The notes under the pieces: generated by a model
Seen by the model: the letters and a program-made list of their open reading frames with translations, nothing else
Told to the model about the DNA's origin: nothing
The model's database searches: none
Made by a program: the position numbers and the translations under genes
NCBI GenBank assembly: GCA_019828565.1
Contig: JAHDYR010000012.1
Span: forward strand, 992,001 to 1,056,000
DNA: 64,000 bases
Direction of reading: 5' to 3'
Source of the DNA: Carpediemonas membranifera
Lineage: Eukaryota > Fornicata
Part shown: one piece after another, positions 38,880-48,100 of the stretch
Numbering within the stretch: position 1 is the first letter of the stretch
Layout of the letters: each line of letters begins with the position of its first letter

Positions 38880-40263
38880 ATGCGAATCGTTTTGGCAGTA
38901 TTCTTTTTGTCGCTTGTCATTGCTGCGTTTGCTACTGATGCTTTTGCTTCCGATTTCTCTTCCGAACCTGCTTCGAACAAATTTTCCGATGCAGAGGCCG
39001 AAGCCATCGTTTCCAGCGTGAACAGTGAGAACGGAATGAATCCTGTGATCATTGTGCCTGGTCTTTTTGGGTCCCAGCTGGAATGGCGGCTGAAGAAGGC
39101 GGAGCACTCGCCGCATTTCATCTGTAAGAAAGACACGCACGACTCATGGGACTCCTTCTGGATCGCTGTCCACGACTTCCTGCCCCTCGAGATCGACTGC
39201 TGGCTGGAGAACATGAAGCTGGAGCTCCAGCCCAACGGCGTCTCAACGGACCGCCCCGGCGTCACCTCCCGCCCCCGCTTCTGGCCGAGCACGAAGGGCG
39301 TGGAATATCTGGATGACGTTGTCGGCATCGAGATCATTGCTCAGTACGCGCACAACTTCCTCGAGCTGCTCCGCAAGGCCGGCTACGAGGATGGCCGCGA
39401 CATTTTTGCCCACTCGTTCGACTTCCGCCACTCGCCCCTGAACTACTACCAGCCAGGCGGGGAGTTCGATGACTTCTACCGTCTCGTCGAGTTCGTCTTC
39501 CCTTCTCCTTTTACCCAGATACTCGTACAAGCTGAACGGCGCCCCCGCCATCCTCGTGACCCACTCGATGGGCTCCCTGCACGCCGTGGCCGCTCTGGCA
39601 CAAAAGGATGACGCCTGGAAGGCCAAACACATTGAGCGCCTTATCACGGCTGGCGCACCGTACGGGGGAGCCCCGCAGATGGCCGGCGCCATGCTCAACG
39701 TCAAGGAGTTCACGCTCCTGCCTCCCTGGGCCAAGGAGAAGGACTTCACCCCCGCGGCGATGACGTGGTGCGGTGTGGGCTGGCTGGCCCCAGACCCGGA
39801 GCTCCTGTCGGACCCCCAGCAGACCCTCGTGACGGCCCACGGCAAGAAGTACTCGTACGGTGAGGTAGAGGCGCTCATGGGCGACATCAAGAACGGCATG
39901 ATGGCGCAGTGCTACCACCAGACGAGAGGACTCTTCACAGACAAGTGTCCGACCAAGGACTGCGAGCCCGGCGTCCGCACCCAGGTCTTCTACGGCAAGG
40001 ACATCAAGACGGAGAAGGAGTATGAGATCACCAAGGGCTACGGCGAGTCGTTCGAGCACATTGAGGCTAAGGTCGTTGCCTACCAGCCCGGCGACGGCAC
40101 TGTGCCGCTGGATTCGTCGACTACGCTCCCCAAGCGGTGGATGGCGACGGGGAACAACGGCAAGCGCATCGCCATGGCCGAGATTCCCAATTGTAAGCAC
40201 GAGGACCTTCTGAAGGGCAAGGTCGGAGCGGAGACCATCTTCAAGGCCATGTTCACTGTCTAG
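38880..40263 (+). CDS. Secreted or lumenal LCAT/PDAT-like acyltransferase (one intron)
   Basis: Exons 38880-39490 and 39519-40263 give 451 residues. A signal peptide is visible (MRIVLAVFFLSLVIAAFA). LCAT-family motifs: IIVPGLFGSQLEW (oxyanion lid region), the nucleophile VTHSMGS (Ser220), the acid in PGDGTVPLDSS, and the His in NCKHEDLL near the end. The splice rebuilds YRLVE|YSYKLNGAPAILVTHSMGS. Family role: transfer of a fatty acyl group from phospholipid to a sterol or glycerolipid, or phospholipase A activity. THSMG replaces the more usual AHSMG. CCGTAAATA lies at the stop. Confidence 0.88.
39491..39518 (+). other. Spliceosomal intron, 28 nt, in LCAT-like gene
   Basis: Begins GTTCGT and ends TTTACCCAG, phase 2. 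It precedes the catalytic-Ser strand; removal is needed to keep the lipase motif in frame. Confidence 0.9.
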
Positions 40264-40364
40264 ACCCGTAAATATACCATGGTAGAGAAGGCTAGCGGCG
40301 TTGACTGGGTCGACCCAGTTTCGCACTTTAGCCAACGCGAAACTGTGCAATTGAAGGGTCGAAC

Positions 40365-40386
40365 AATGTGTTTATACTGCGCAACA
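40365..40386 (+). repeat. Left direct repeat of Fanzor element 1
   Basis: Core AATGTGTTTATACTGCGC. It matches 41940-41961 at 21 of 22 positions. Part of it, extended to 40391, also matches 45058-45079. Confidence 0.9.
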
Positions 40387-40662
40387 CTGCCCTGTCTCCC
40401 TCCTACTCACGTCTTAAGTCGGTAGGGAGATCGTCTTCTCCAGGGCTTCCACAAAGCGTCTTCTTCGTGGACGTCAGCACAGCTGCAAACATCACAATCG
40501 CTCACACGTCGTCTCATTGTCTTCTATTCCACATTAAATTCACTTCTACACTTGTATAGGCTGGTAATGGTGTTCATCGTCGCGACGCATGCTCATGGCT
40601 CATCGTCAGCTCTTGTGTCATCTTCATCTATGACACGCTCCACAACTGTAGTGCGCAACAAG

Positions 40663-41882
40663 ATGGAGATATATACGATCAAAGCCTCCATCAAGCAAGC
40701 TTTCAGACAAAAACTACAGAACGGAGTGGGGGATTACGCCGCAGCAAAATATCTCGACTCATGCCTGCTGGCCCGGCTCGCGGTTGAATGCTATGCGCAG
40801 CGCCGGCAACTCCCCCTACATGACGCCGACTTCCACAAAGGACTGCTCACTCATCTACTCGGCGGTCATCCGGGTCAGGCCTACGCGGCCATCGTGCAGT
40901 CGCTCGACACTCTGCCGATGTGGCATGAGCCTACCACGCAGGATCTGGTCGCGCAGCTCGAAGGTCGTGCGGAGTCGCATGGAGTGAGTCCCAGTCTCCG
41001 GAAGTGGTTCACCCGATACGCCAACGCTATGAAGCTGTGGCTCGCCCGCGCCGGATCCTGATGCCCACCTCATGGGGTTCGACCCGGGCGCGAGGTCCAT
41101 CGGAGGGTATTACATCAGGCACCCCGATGGCACCACCAGCTCCGGCGTCCTTCCAAAGTGCGGATACACTAAGACGCCAAGTTTCGGCTTTGATATGACG
41201 GCCGCGTCGTTCAAGAGCACAAGACTAGTGAGTATCAACAACTCTATTAGGTTTGTGCTGGACAACGCGAACGACATTTTCGAGGCTGGAATGCGTAAGT
41301 CTTTCCGCCGAGTGCGCTTTGCGAACCACATCCTTCGCCAGAAGCACTTCGCCCGCTGCGGCCAACAGTTGGCTCGGGAGTTCGGTCGCCACCATCCCAT
41401 CGCCACCCCCATTCGCCTGAAAGTCTTCTACGGGAGCTCGGGATTCACCACGCCTGCTGGTATGTTCATTCCTTGCGCGCCATATCGAAAGTTCGCGAGA
41501 GAGATAGTTCCCCTTCTCAAGGGGTATAACAATGTCGTCGATCTTAACATGGTTAACGAGGATCGCACCACCGTCGTCTGCCCTCACTGCCACGCCCCCT
41601 ACAAGCGAGTTCGTCCGCGTGATGACCAGCACGTTCACCCACATCGTGTGATGCTCTGCGAATCCACAGTGCCGTGGTGCTCAGTGGCGCGCAACAGTTC
41701 CTGATGCTCTGAATGTTGATCATCGGGACAAGAGTGCTGCAGAGAACATCCTGTGGCGTTCTCTTGCCACGGAAGATGAGCTCAGTGGCTCTCCATTCAG
41801 TCGCACATCGATCCCGCGCCTTCCAACATCATTCCAGCATCATCAATTGGCTAACCGCCAACATTCGTCTACGGACGGATGA
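40663..41882 (+). pseudogene. Fanzor (eukaryotic TnpB-like) nuclease relic 1: internal deletion and frameshifts
   Basis: Three frames must be joined. Frame 1 (40663-41061) starts MEIYTIKASIKQAF and ends AMKLWLARAGS. Frame 2 (about 41063-41695) opens with DAHLMGFDPGAR (RuvC-I Asp), then IRHPDGTTSSG, KCGYTKTPSFGFDMT, a MVNEDRTTVVCPHC segment (alternative RuvC-II Glu plus zinc finger). Frame 3 (41691-41882) has LNVDHRDKSAAENIL (RuvC-III Asp). Against the second copy it lacks about 200 residues between LARAG and DAHLMGF, that is, most of the recognition and bridge region. The gene is therefore dead as a nuclease. Families known to carry this order are Fanzor and TnpB, guided by omega RNA. Confidence 0.82.
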
Positions 41883-41939
41883 TGTTGTAGTTTGGCACTT
41901 TGATCGTTCCTTTCAGGCCTTGTCTGGGAGGTTCGAAAA

Positions 41940-41961
41940 AATGTGTTTACACTGCGCAACA
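41940..41961 (+). repeat. Right direct repeat of Fanzor element 1
   Basis: Core AATGTGTTTACACTGCGC; one T-to-C change from the left copy. Confidence 0.9.
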
Positions 41962-41989
41962 GAAGCGTCATTTCGTCAACAATTCCGAA

Positions 41990-42907
41990 ATGAGCACCGA
42001 AGAGGATACAGCGGATGTTCCACTTCGCGCACCGTCCGTAAAGGTGCTGACATCGACAAAGGCTTGCAAGCTCACGCCCAAGAAGGGCGAAAGCGAAGTT
42101 CAACCAGGTGATGTGACCCATATATTCCTGAGCAAGGGCAACTACCAGGCGTTGGATAATACACTCGGTGCATTCAGAGCGCTTATTGTGCTGGAGGTGC
42201 GGTTTAATCAGCTGACGACGATCTCTGGCTTCAGGGCGGCCTCTGTCGAGCGGCTGCACGTCGACCACAACGAGCTGACGTCTCTGGACTTCCTCAGTTG
42301 CTTCCCCAACCTCAAGGCGCTCTATGCAGACTACAACCGCATCACTGTGGGACCGAACGCGTTTGTCGCCTGCAAGCACCTCGAGAGCATCAATCTAGGC
42401 TACCAGGAGACGGTACAGCCCGTGTTCCACGCGGATTCGTTCGAGGGCTTGTTGAACCTGGATGACCTGGCCATCCCCGGCAACCGGCTGACCGACCTCG
42501 CGTTCCTTGCGCCACTGTCCTCGGCCAAGCGGCTCATCGTCTCCGACAACCACCTCGAGAGCCTGGAGATCTTCACACTGGGTTCGCCAGCACCGAAGCC
42601 GCCCCAGCTATCCGTGACGGAGCTGAAGATGGAGCGAACGCCCATCAGCCGGAGTCCTCAGCTGCCCCAGATGGCCGTGTACTACTGGGACGTCACCGAG
42701 CTCAACGGGAACTCACTCACACCCTTCCAGACCCGCTTCCTGCGGGCCAAGCAGGGTAGGGTCCTCGGGGTGGTCCAGTCAACCACCGCGCCGAGCCCGG
42801 AGGTCGCCCGGCGAAAGGAGGCCGTCGCCCGTGATCAGAGGCTGCGGCTTGGCGGCTGGACGAACTCGGGTAACGCGAGACCGGGAGTGGTCCGGTCCAT
42901 GAAGTGA
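41990..42907 (+). CDS. Leucine-rich repeat protein
   Basis: A 305-residue protein with irregular LRRs over about residues 50-220 (ALIVLEVRFNQLTTISGF, VERLHVDHNELTSLDFL, NLKALYADYNRITVG, LDDLAIPGNRLTDLAFL, KRLIVSDNHLESLEIF), of the SDS22-like 22-residue type. The C-terminal quarter is a Pro/Arg-rich tail without repeats. No signal peptide or membrane segment. Proteins of this layout are common adaptors, for example in axonemes, but no partner can be named. The start at 41990 (MSTEEDT) is 28 nt downstream of the right Fanzor repeat, so the insertion may have altered its promoter; the open frame continues upstream to 41900. Confidence 0.85.
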   Translation: MSTEEDTADVPLRAPSVKVLTSTKACKLTPKKGESEVQPGDVTHIFLSKGNYQALDNTLGAFRALIVLEVRFNQLTTISGFRAASVERLHVDHNELTSLDFLSCFPNLKALYADYNRITVGPNAFVACKHLESINLGYQETVQPVFHADSFEGLLNLDDLAIPGNRLTDLAFLAPLSSAKRLIVSDNHLESLEIFTLGSPAPKPPQLSVTELKMERTPISRSPQLPQMAVYYWDVTELNGNSLTPFQTRFLRAKQGRVLGVVQSTTAPSPEVARRKEAVARDQRLRLGGWTNSGNARPGVVRSMK

Positions 42908-42947
42908 TTTACGTGTGTTTCCTTGATAACAAATATCGGAATAAACC

Positions 42948-44816
42948 CTAGCTCAGGCTACACATGTCCTCGGCCCCAAAGTCGGCCCGAAGAGTGCCAG
43001 GCGCCAGTCTGTCCGAGACCAGCAGCCGCATGCCGTCGCCGGCGGGCCTGCTACTTTTGCGGAGGCGGCACACGCGCTCGACGGCGGCCGCAGCCGAGTC
43101 TGTCGAGCAAGCTATGAGATAGTCGGCCCTGGCGGTGTGGAGGTGGTGGCCGTCGAACAGCAGAGAGCGGTGCATGCCGATGACGACGCCGACCTTGAAG
43201 ACGACCGACCTGGCTCCGTGGCTGTAGACCACGTGTGTGTGTGCCTCCCCGGGTCGTGCCAAGAGCCACACGGTGCCGCTGGACGACGTGTGCACTTCCC
43301 CCGGCGACCACGGTGTCCGGGCCGGCGTCCAGTGCGCCCCCTGGCATAGGCCCAGGTGCCGCAGCTGGGGCTCCGCGTCGCCGGCGAACAGCACGTCGCC
43401 CCCGCAGCTGAACAGGGACCGTAGGGGGCCGAGCTGGAAGGCGTCGACATGCACAGGCACTTTCGTCAGCACGGAGGCGGTCACCGAGTGCCCGAGCCCC
43501 AGCTCGCCGTGGCTATTGGCGCCCATTACAAACAGCGCGCGTTCAGCGGGCACATGCACAGCGATGGCCGCCGGGGACGCCGTGATCGAGGCCGAGTCCC
43601 AGGATCCGGGATCGACAGGGAGCTGCTGCGTGCCCCCGTCGTTGTAGCAGACCCAGACGCCGACCGGGGACGAGACCACTAGGAACTCGGTCGTGAGTGC
43701 GATGCCGAGGCCGACGTGGCGCCGGTGCGGGGGTCGGCCGGCCATGAAGCGTCCCAGCAAGCCGGGCATGGGGACCGCGGCCGTCTCGACGGTCGTAGCC
43801 ATGCGGCTGTCGTGGCCAAAACGGCAGACGTACACGCCCCGCGCCGTCTTGGTCACCATTGCCCGCCCATCGTACCGCACGCCGTGGATGCGGGGAAGTC
43901 GGACGACACGGTAGGCACGGGCGTTACCGGCCCACGTGCGCACCAGGAGCCGCCTGCTGATGACCACGGCGTGGCAGGCCTCGCCCGACCCGTTGTCGAC
44001 AGGGATCCGTCTGCGGGCATCGGGGCTTGCCTCCACGGCATCCAGGAAGCTCCGACAGGCAAACCAGATAATATCAGACGGTACAGTCGAGACCGGCTCC
44101 TGGTTTCCGCCCGCGCACAGCAGCATGGCCAGCAGCACGCCGGGACCGAGTCGGTGGATGATGCCAGGGCTGGGGCAGGGCTGCGGCTCACAGGGGAGGC
44201 AGGCTGAGCTAAGCTGCACTGCTGGGGACATGCCGCCCGTCATAGCGTGTCTGGTGGCGGAGACAGCAACCTGTATGAACTTGTCGACGAGTCTGATGTC
44301 GATCGCCCGGCATCGGCGGGCCATGGCCGGGCTGACCGAGGGTTCGTGGACGTGCTCGTTCCGCAGTGAACGGATCGTCTCGAAGGTGCGGTGCCACTCC
44401 CGCCAAGTGACTCCGTGTAGTTTTAGGTAGGGCTCGAGCACCGCCTCCCCCCCGTAGCGCTGGAACTTGCTGGCCAGGATGCTGACGGGAATGAACTTCT
44501 GTCGTTGAAGCATGGTTGCTATGTCGCTCTTCAGGTCCTGCGACCCGCGTACCAGCGGGGCTGTGTCGAGAAGGGCGTCGAGCATCGCGCGGAAGAACTT
44601 CTCAGCTGAGACGCCAATGAGAACAATAGCGATGCCATAGTCAGCTTTTTGCATGTATTTGCGTCCCTCTCGATATTCGGTCATGATTTCATTCTCTGTG
44701 CTCAGATCGTGGTCGATAGTGTTAAGCGGTCCGCTAGCGACAGAATCAGCCAGCCTCGGTCTCGGAGAACAAGTAATGTGGCAAGAACTAAGTATTGGCG
44801 ACTGCAGTTCAGCCAT
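42948..44816 (-). CDS. HEPN-like domain fused to RCC1-type repeats
   Basis: A 622-residue protein from the ATG at 44816 (MAELQSP); an in-frame ATG at 44954 would add 46 residues. The N-terminal about 200 residues are helical: YGIAIVLIGVSAEKFFRAML, then SLRNEHVHEP at about 150-157, where RNEHVH fits the R-[NDH]-x3-H signature of HEPN RNA-binding or ribonuclease domains. The rest is beta-propeller-like, with one clear RCC1 repeat (FVMGANSHGELGLGHSV, about 425-440) and degenerate blades around it (LLVRTWAGNARAYRV, GVYVCRFGHDS, VWVCYND). The combination is unusual and I do not know the family. The stop is a TAG followed by GTTTATT. Confidence 0.6.
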   Translation of the reverse strand: MAELQSPILSSCHITCSPRPRLADSVASGPLNTIDHDLSTENEIMTEYREGRKYMQKADYGIAIVLIGVSAEKFFRAMLDALLDTAPLVRGSQDLKSDIATMLQRQKFIPVSILASKFQRYGGEAVLEPYLKLHGVTWREWHRTFETIRSLRNEHVHEPSVSPAMARRCRAIDIRLVDKFIQVAVSATRHAMTGGMSPAVQLSSACLPCEPQPCPSPGIIHRLGPGVLLAMLLCAGGNQEPVSTVPSDIIWFACRSFLDAVEASPDARRRIPVDNGSGEACHAVVISRRLLVRTWAGNARAYRVVRLPRIHGVRYDGRAMVTKTARGVYVCRFGHDSRMATTVETAAVPMPGLLGRFMAGRPPHRRHVGLGIALTTEFLVVSSPVGVWVCYNDGGTQQLPVDPGSWDSASITASPAAIAVHVPAERALFVMGANSHGELGLGHSVTASVLTKVPVHVDAFQLGPLRSLFSCGGDVLFAGDAEPQLRHLGLCQGAHWTPARTPWSPGEVHTSSSGTVWLLARPGEAHTHVVYSHGARSVVFKVGVVIGMHRSLLFDGHHLHTARADYLIACSTDSAAAAVERVCRLRKSSRPAGDGMRLLVSDRLAPGTLRADFGAEDMCSLS

Positions 44817-44929
44817 GGAGGCGCTGAACGCCACACAAGGCTTGATTTGACATAAAGTGCGCGAAACGCAGTTTAAGTCGAAGGTCGTGTGGTTGGTAGA
44901 CTCAACAATTCTAATCCTGCGCAGCACAG

Positions 44930-44946
44930 GAACAATGTGTTTACAC
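44930..44946 (+). repeat. Left-half copy of the Fanzor-1 flanking motif
   Basis: GAACAATGTGTTTACAC, matching the left part of the motif at 40362-40378 except for one T/C change. It lies in the 5' region of the HEPN-RCC1 gene. Confidence 0.75.
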
Positions 44947-45057
44947 AACTCCATTTATTACACAGTAAACGCTGGCTTAGGCAACAGGGTCCACTGGAAG
45001 GAACTCCAGCGGGTTGAAAAGTCCCAGCTTGAGCGCCCACCTGTCATACACCAGAAT

Positions 45058-45079
45058 GTTTATACTGCGCAACACTGCC
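45058..45079 (+). repeat. Right-half copy of the Fanzor-1 flanking motif
   Basis: 22-bp exact match to 40370-40391 (ends GCGCAACACTGCC). It lies just past the 3' end of the Pecanex gene, 112 nt from the left-half copy. Confidence 0.9.
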
Positions 45080-45100
45080 GTTAGAGGTTTACCAGGCTTA

Positions 45101-48100
45101 CTAAAATGTTACTAAGGTTTGCGGACTGATGTACATGGGATAGCCGATGGGGGAGTCGGCACTCTGCACGATAACGTTCCTGAGCAGCGCGGGGAGCTGC
45201 TGGATGGACAGCCGCTCGCTGTTGCTGCCTTTGAGGTACATCAGCTCGAACTGCTGCCCCGCCCACGTGCCGCGGACGAGCTCCTTGTCGACACAGCACA
45301 CGGCGAACTGCAGCTCGCGGAACATGGGTCGGAGCATGGTGCAGGACGTCTCCCGCTGCCGCAGGGTCATCATCTCGGACGCCCCGGCCGCCACACCGTC
45401 AACCCACTCATCTGAGTCCTCTGGGGCGACGAGCTCGTGCGCCATGGCCGTGAGGTGCTCGAGGAGGTCGGCCGGCGGGGTCTCGGCGATAGTGTCGCCC
45501 ATGGAGCCCATGTTCACGAACTCAACGACGCTGCGGAGGGCCAGACGGAAGGCACGACATGCGAGGGCGGTGGCGGTGGCCGGGAGCGCGAGGTCAGCTG
45601 TGCCCGAAAACACAGCGAAGAGCGGCCGCTCCCAGCGGGGCCCCACGATGGCGCCGAGGTCGAGATACTTCCGGACGCGGGCGTGCATGAGGTAAAGGGC
45701 GCGGGACAGCATGGCGACGGTGACGGGAGCGGCCTCAGCGGCTAGGTCGGGCAGGGCGAACTCGATGAGGGGCTGGAAGAGTGCGGTGAAGCGGGCGAAG
45801 TCGACGATCTCGCTGCAGTCAGTGAAGTCGTCGGCCGTCATCCGCCGCAGCTCCGCGATGGCGTGTGGCTGATGGGCGAGGTCGGTCTCGAACGCCACGA
45901 GGTAGACGAGGGCCGCGGCGACCGAGTGGAGCAGTCGGGCGCGTATGCTACGGTCGTACAGCACCCGGTCTATGTCGATGGACGCCACGTCGAAGCTCCG
46001 CAGGGGAAGCCCGCGGTTTGTGACCCACCACTGCCGGCCGCTGAGCCCGTTCGTCCGCTTGGGGTTGAGCAGCAGGCGTCTGGCTACCCTCGCGACGGCC
46101 CTAGGTCCGTGAGCCCGGAGTCCGCGGGCATCCTGGGCAAGCTCGGCGAGGGTGGCGGGGGTGTCGCACTCCGCGTTGACCTGAGCCAGCTCGGTCTCGT
46201 GACAGAGGGTGCGGCGGTCCTCGAGGCCCCTGATCTGGACGATAGCGTAGCCTCTGCCGAGCGCCTGGATGTGGCAGAAGAAGGTGTATGGCGACAGGGG
46301 CGAGTGGAAGAGGAGGAAGTCGCCCGGCTTCAGCCCGCCGCCCCCCATGAAGAGAGACCGGAACGACCCCTGGCCAGGCCCGACGCCCAGCGCGCTGTGG
46401 TCGATCAGCTTGGGCAAGGCGGCGACGAGGTCCTCGAACAACCGCTCGAACAGCAGGGCGGACGTGGACCCCGGGTCGGACGAGTCGTACTCGTGGCGGA
46501 CGTAGCGGGTCGACTGGCCGCTGTAACGGGACGCGTACATGTTGACCTTGTGGCTGAAGCGGATGGGTCGGGGGTACGAGGGCCAGAGGAATGTGTTCGA
46601 CCACGGCGACAGCATGGGGGAGTCGAGCAGGGCGGACAGCACGATGCCGCTGAGGTGCAGCTGAATCGTGGGCACGACGATGAAGTGCGAGACGGTGCCG
46701 GTGTACTCGCGGATCTCGGACGTGGGCACCAGTAGCAGGGAGAACCACCGCAGCCGCAGCATGATGCCGATGGCGCGGTCGATCAGCAGACTGACCAGCC
46801 AGAGCGTGATGAGGGCGGGAGCGTCGTGGCCTGAGAGGTCAAACCGGACGGCGAGCACGGCGAAGAGCAGCTTGTAGTGGGTGTGGCCGGGCTTGGCGAA
46901 GGCCGACCGGACGAAAGAGATGCCCGCCAGCATGCACATGGCGAAGAGCAGCGCCCCACCAACGGTCGACCGGCCGCTGATGAAGTCCATGTCGGGTTGG
47001 GCCGAGGCGACGGGGCAGCAGTATATCAGGACGGGGATGGGGGTGACGAGGAACGACCGGTGGACTCCGGCCAGCGGCGGGACAAGGATGTCGAACCAGC
47101 GACGTAGCCGGAGGGGGAGGGGAGGGATGGATAGTTGATGGTAGGGCGTCGCCTGCCGCAACCCGAGGAGGGTGTTGTGGATGAGGAAGCCGAGGGCTAT
47201 TGACAGTCCGATGTAGCCGACCCACAGGGGCCTCAGCGCGGCCTGGAACGGCTCCAGCAGCACGAAGAGCGCGGCCAGCACGGCGCACGTCATGAGAGGG
47301 TCGATGACGCGCACGGGCCGGTACCACGACCGCTGGTGGGATGTCTTGACCGATACAGCGCCCCACTCGGGCATGCAGGCGACCAGTGCGCCGTACCCGA
47401 TACCCGCGATGAACACGAAGGGCGTGTGGTCGGGGAACAGATACGCCGGGACCGCCAGAAGCATGGGGGACAGGTCGGCCACGAGGATGGGCGCGATCGT
47501 GCGGGGCCGGGGAATGCAGCCGCCGCCCAGCAGGATGTGGAGCTGCTCGCTGAGCCAGTGGAGGCCGATGGACGCTTGGGGCACAAGGCCGAGGGGGTAG
47601 ATGAGGGCGATGGTGGCCGCGAAGAAGTTGTTGGTGAGGAAAAGGAACTGCATGACGATCTTCAGGGGCACCTTGACGCCGTACAGGTCGGACACGATCC
47701 GGTCGGACGACGACCACGAGTACCGCGTGTCCAGGGCGGTCAGGGCGATGCGGTAGGACCCCAGGACGATGATGTAGAGGGCCCTGCTGGTTGCCACGCC
47801 CACGCTGGACGGTGACTCGCTGTTAGAGTCACCCCGCGGGGGGCGGACGAGGGCAAGCACGGCCGCAGCGGTGAAGAGGGCGAGCAGGACGACGAGGGCT
47901 GTGGCGGCCGGGTCTGACGTGAAGGATTGGGGATCTGTGTCGGCCGCAGAGGAGGCCGCCAGGATGGCGAAGGCCCAGAGCGTCGCCACGAACGTCGACG
48001 CAGCGCCCAATAGGGCTCTGTACACGATGGTGGTGAGGCTTGTGACCTCGAGGGCCTCGGACAGGGCGGTGCCGTTGAGCAGGTGCGACCCACCGTTCAT

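Larger units (their letters stand above)
40365..41961 (+). mobile_element. Degenerate Fanzor-type element 1
   Basis: A 1.6-kb stretch bounded by a 22-bp direct repeat with one mismatch (40365-40386 and 41940-41961). It holds the broken Fanzor gene at 40663-41882 and about 280 nt of non-coding sequence on the left. No recombinase, DDE transposase or other transposase gene is present. The right copy ends 28 nt before the ATG of the LRR gene and the left lies about 100 nt past the LCAT-like stop. Boundaries are inferred from the repeats. Confidence 0.65.
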
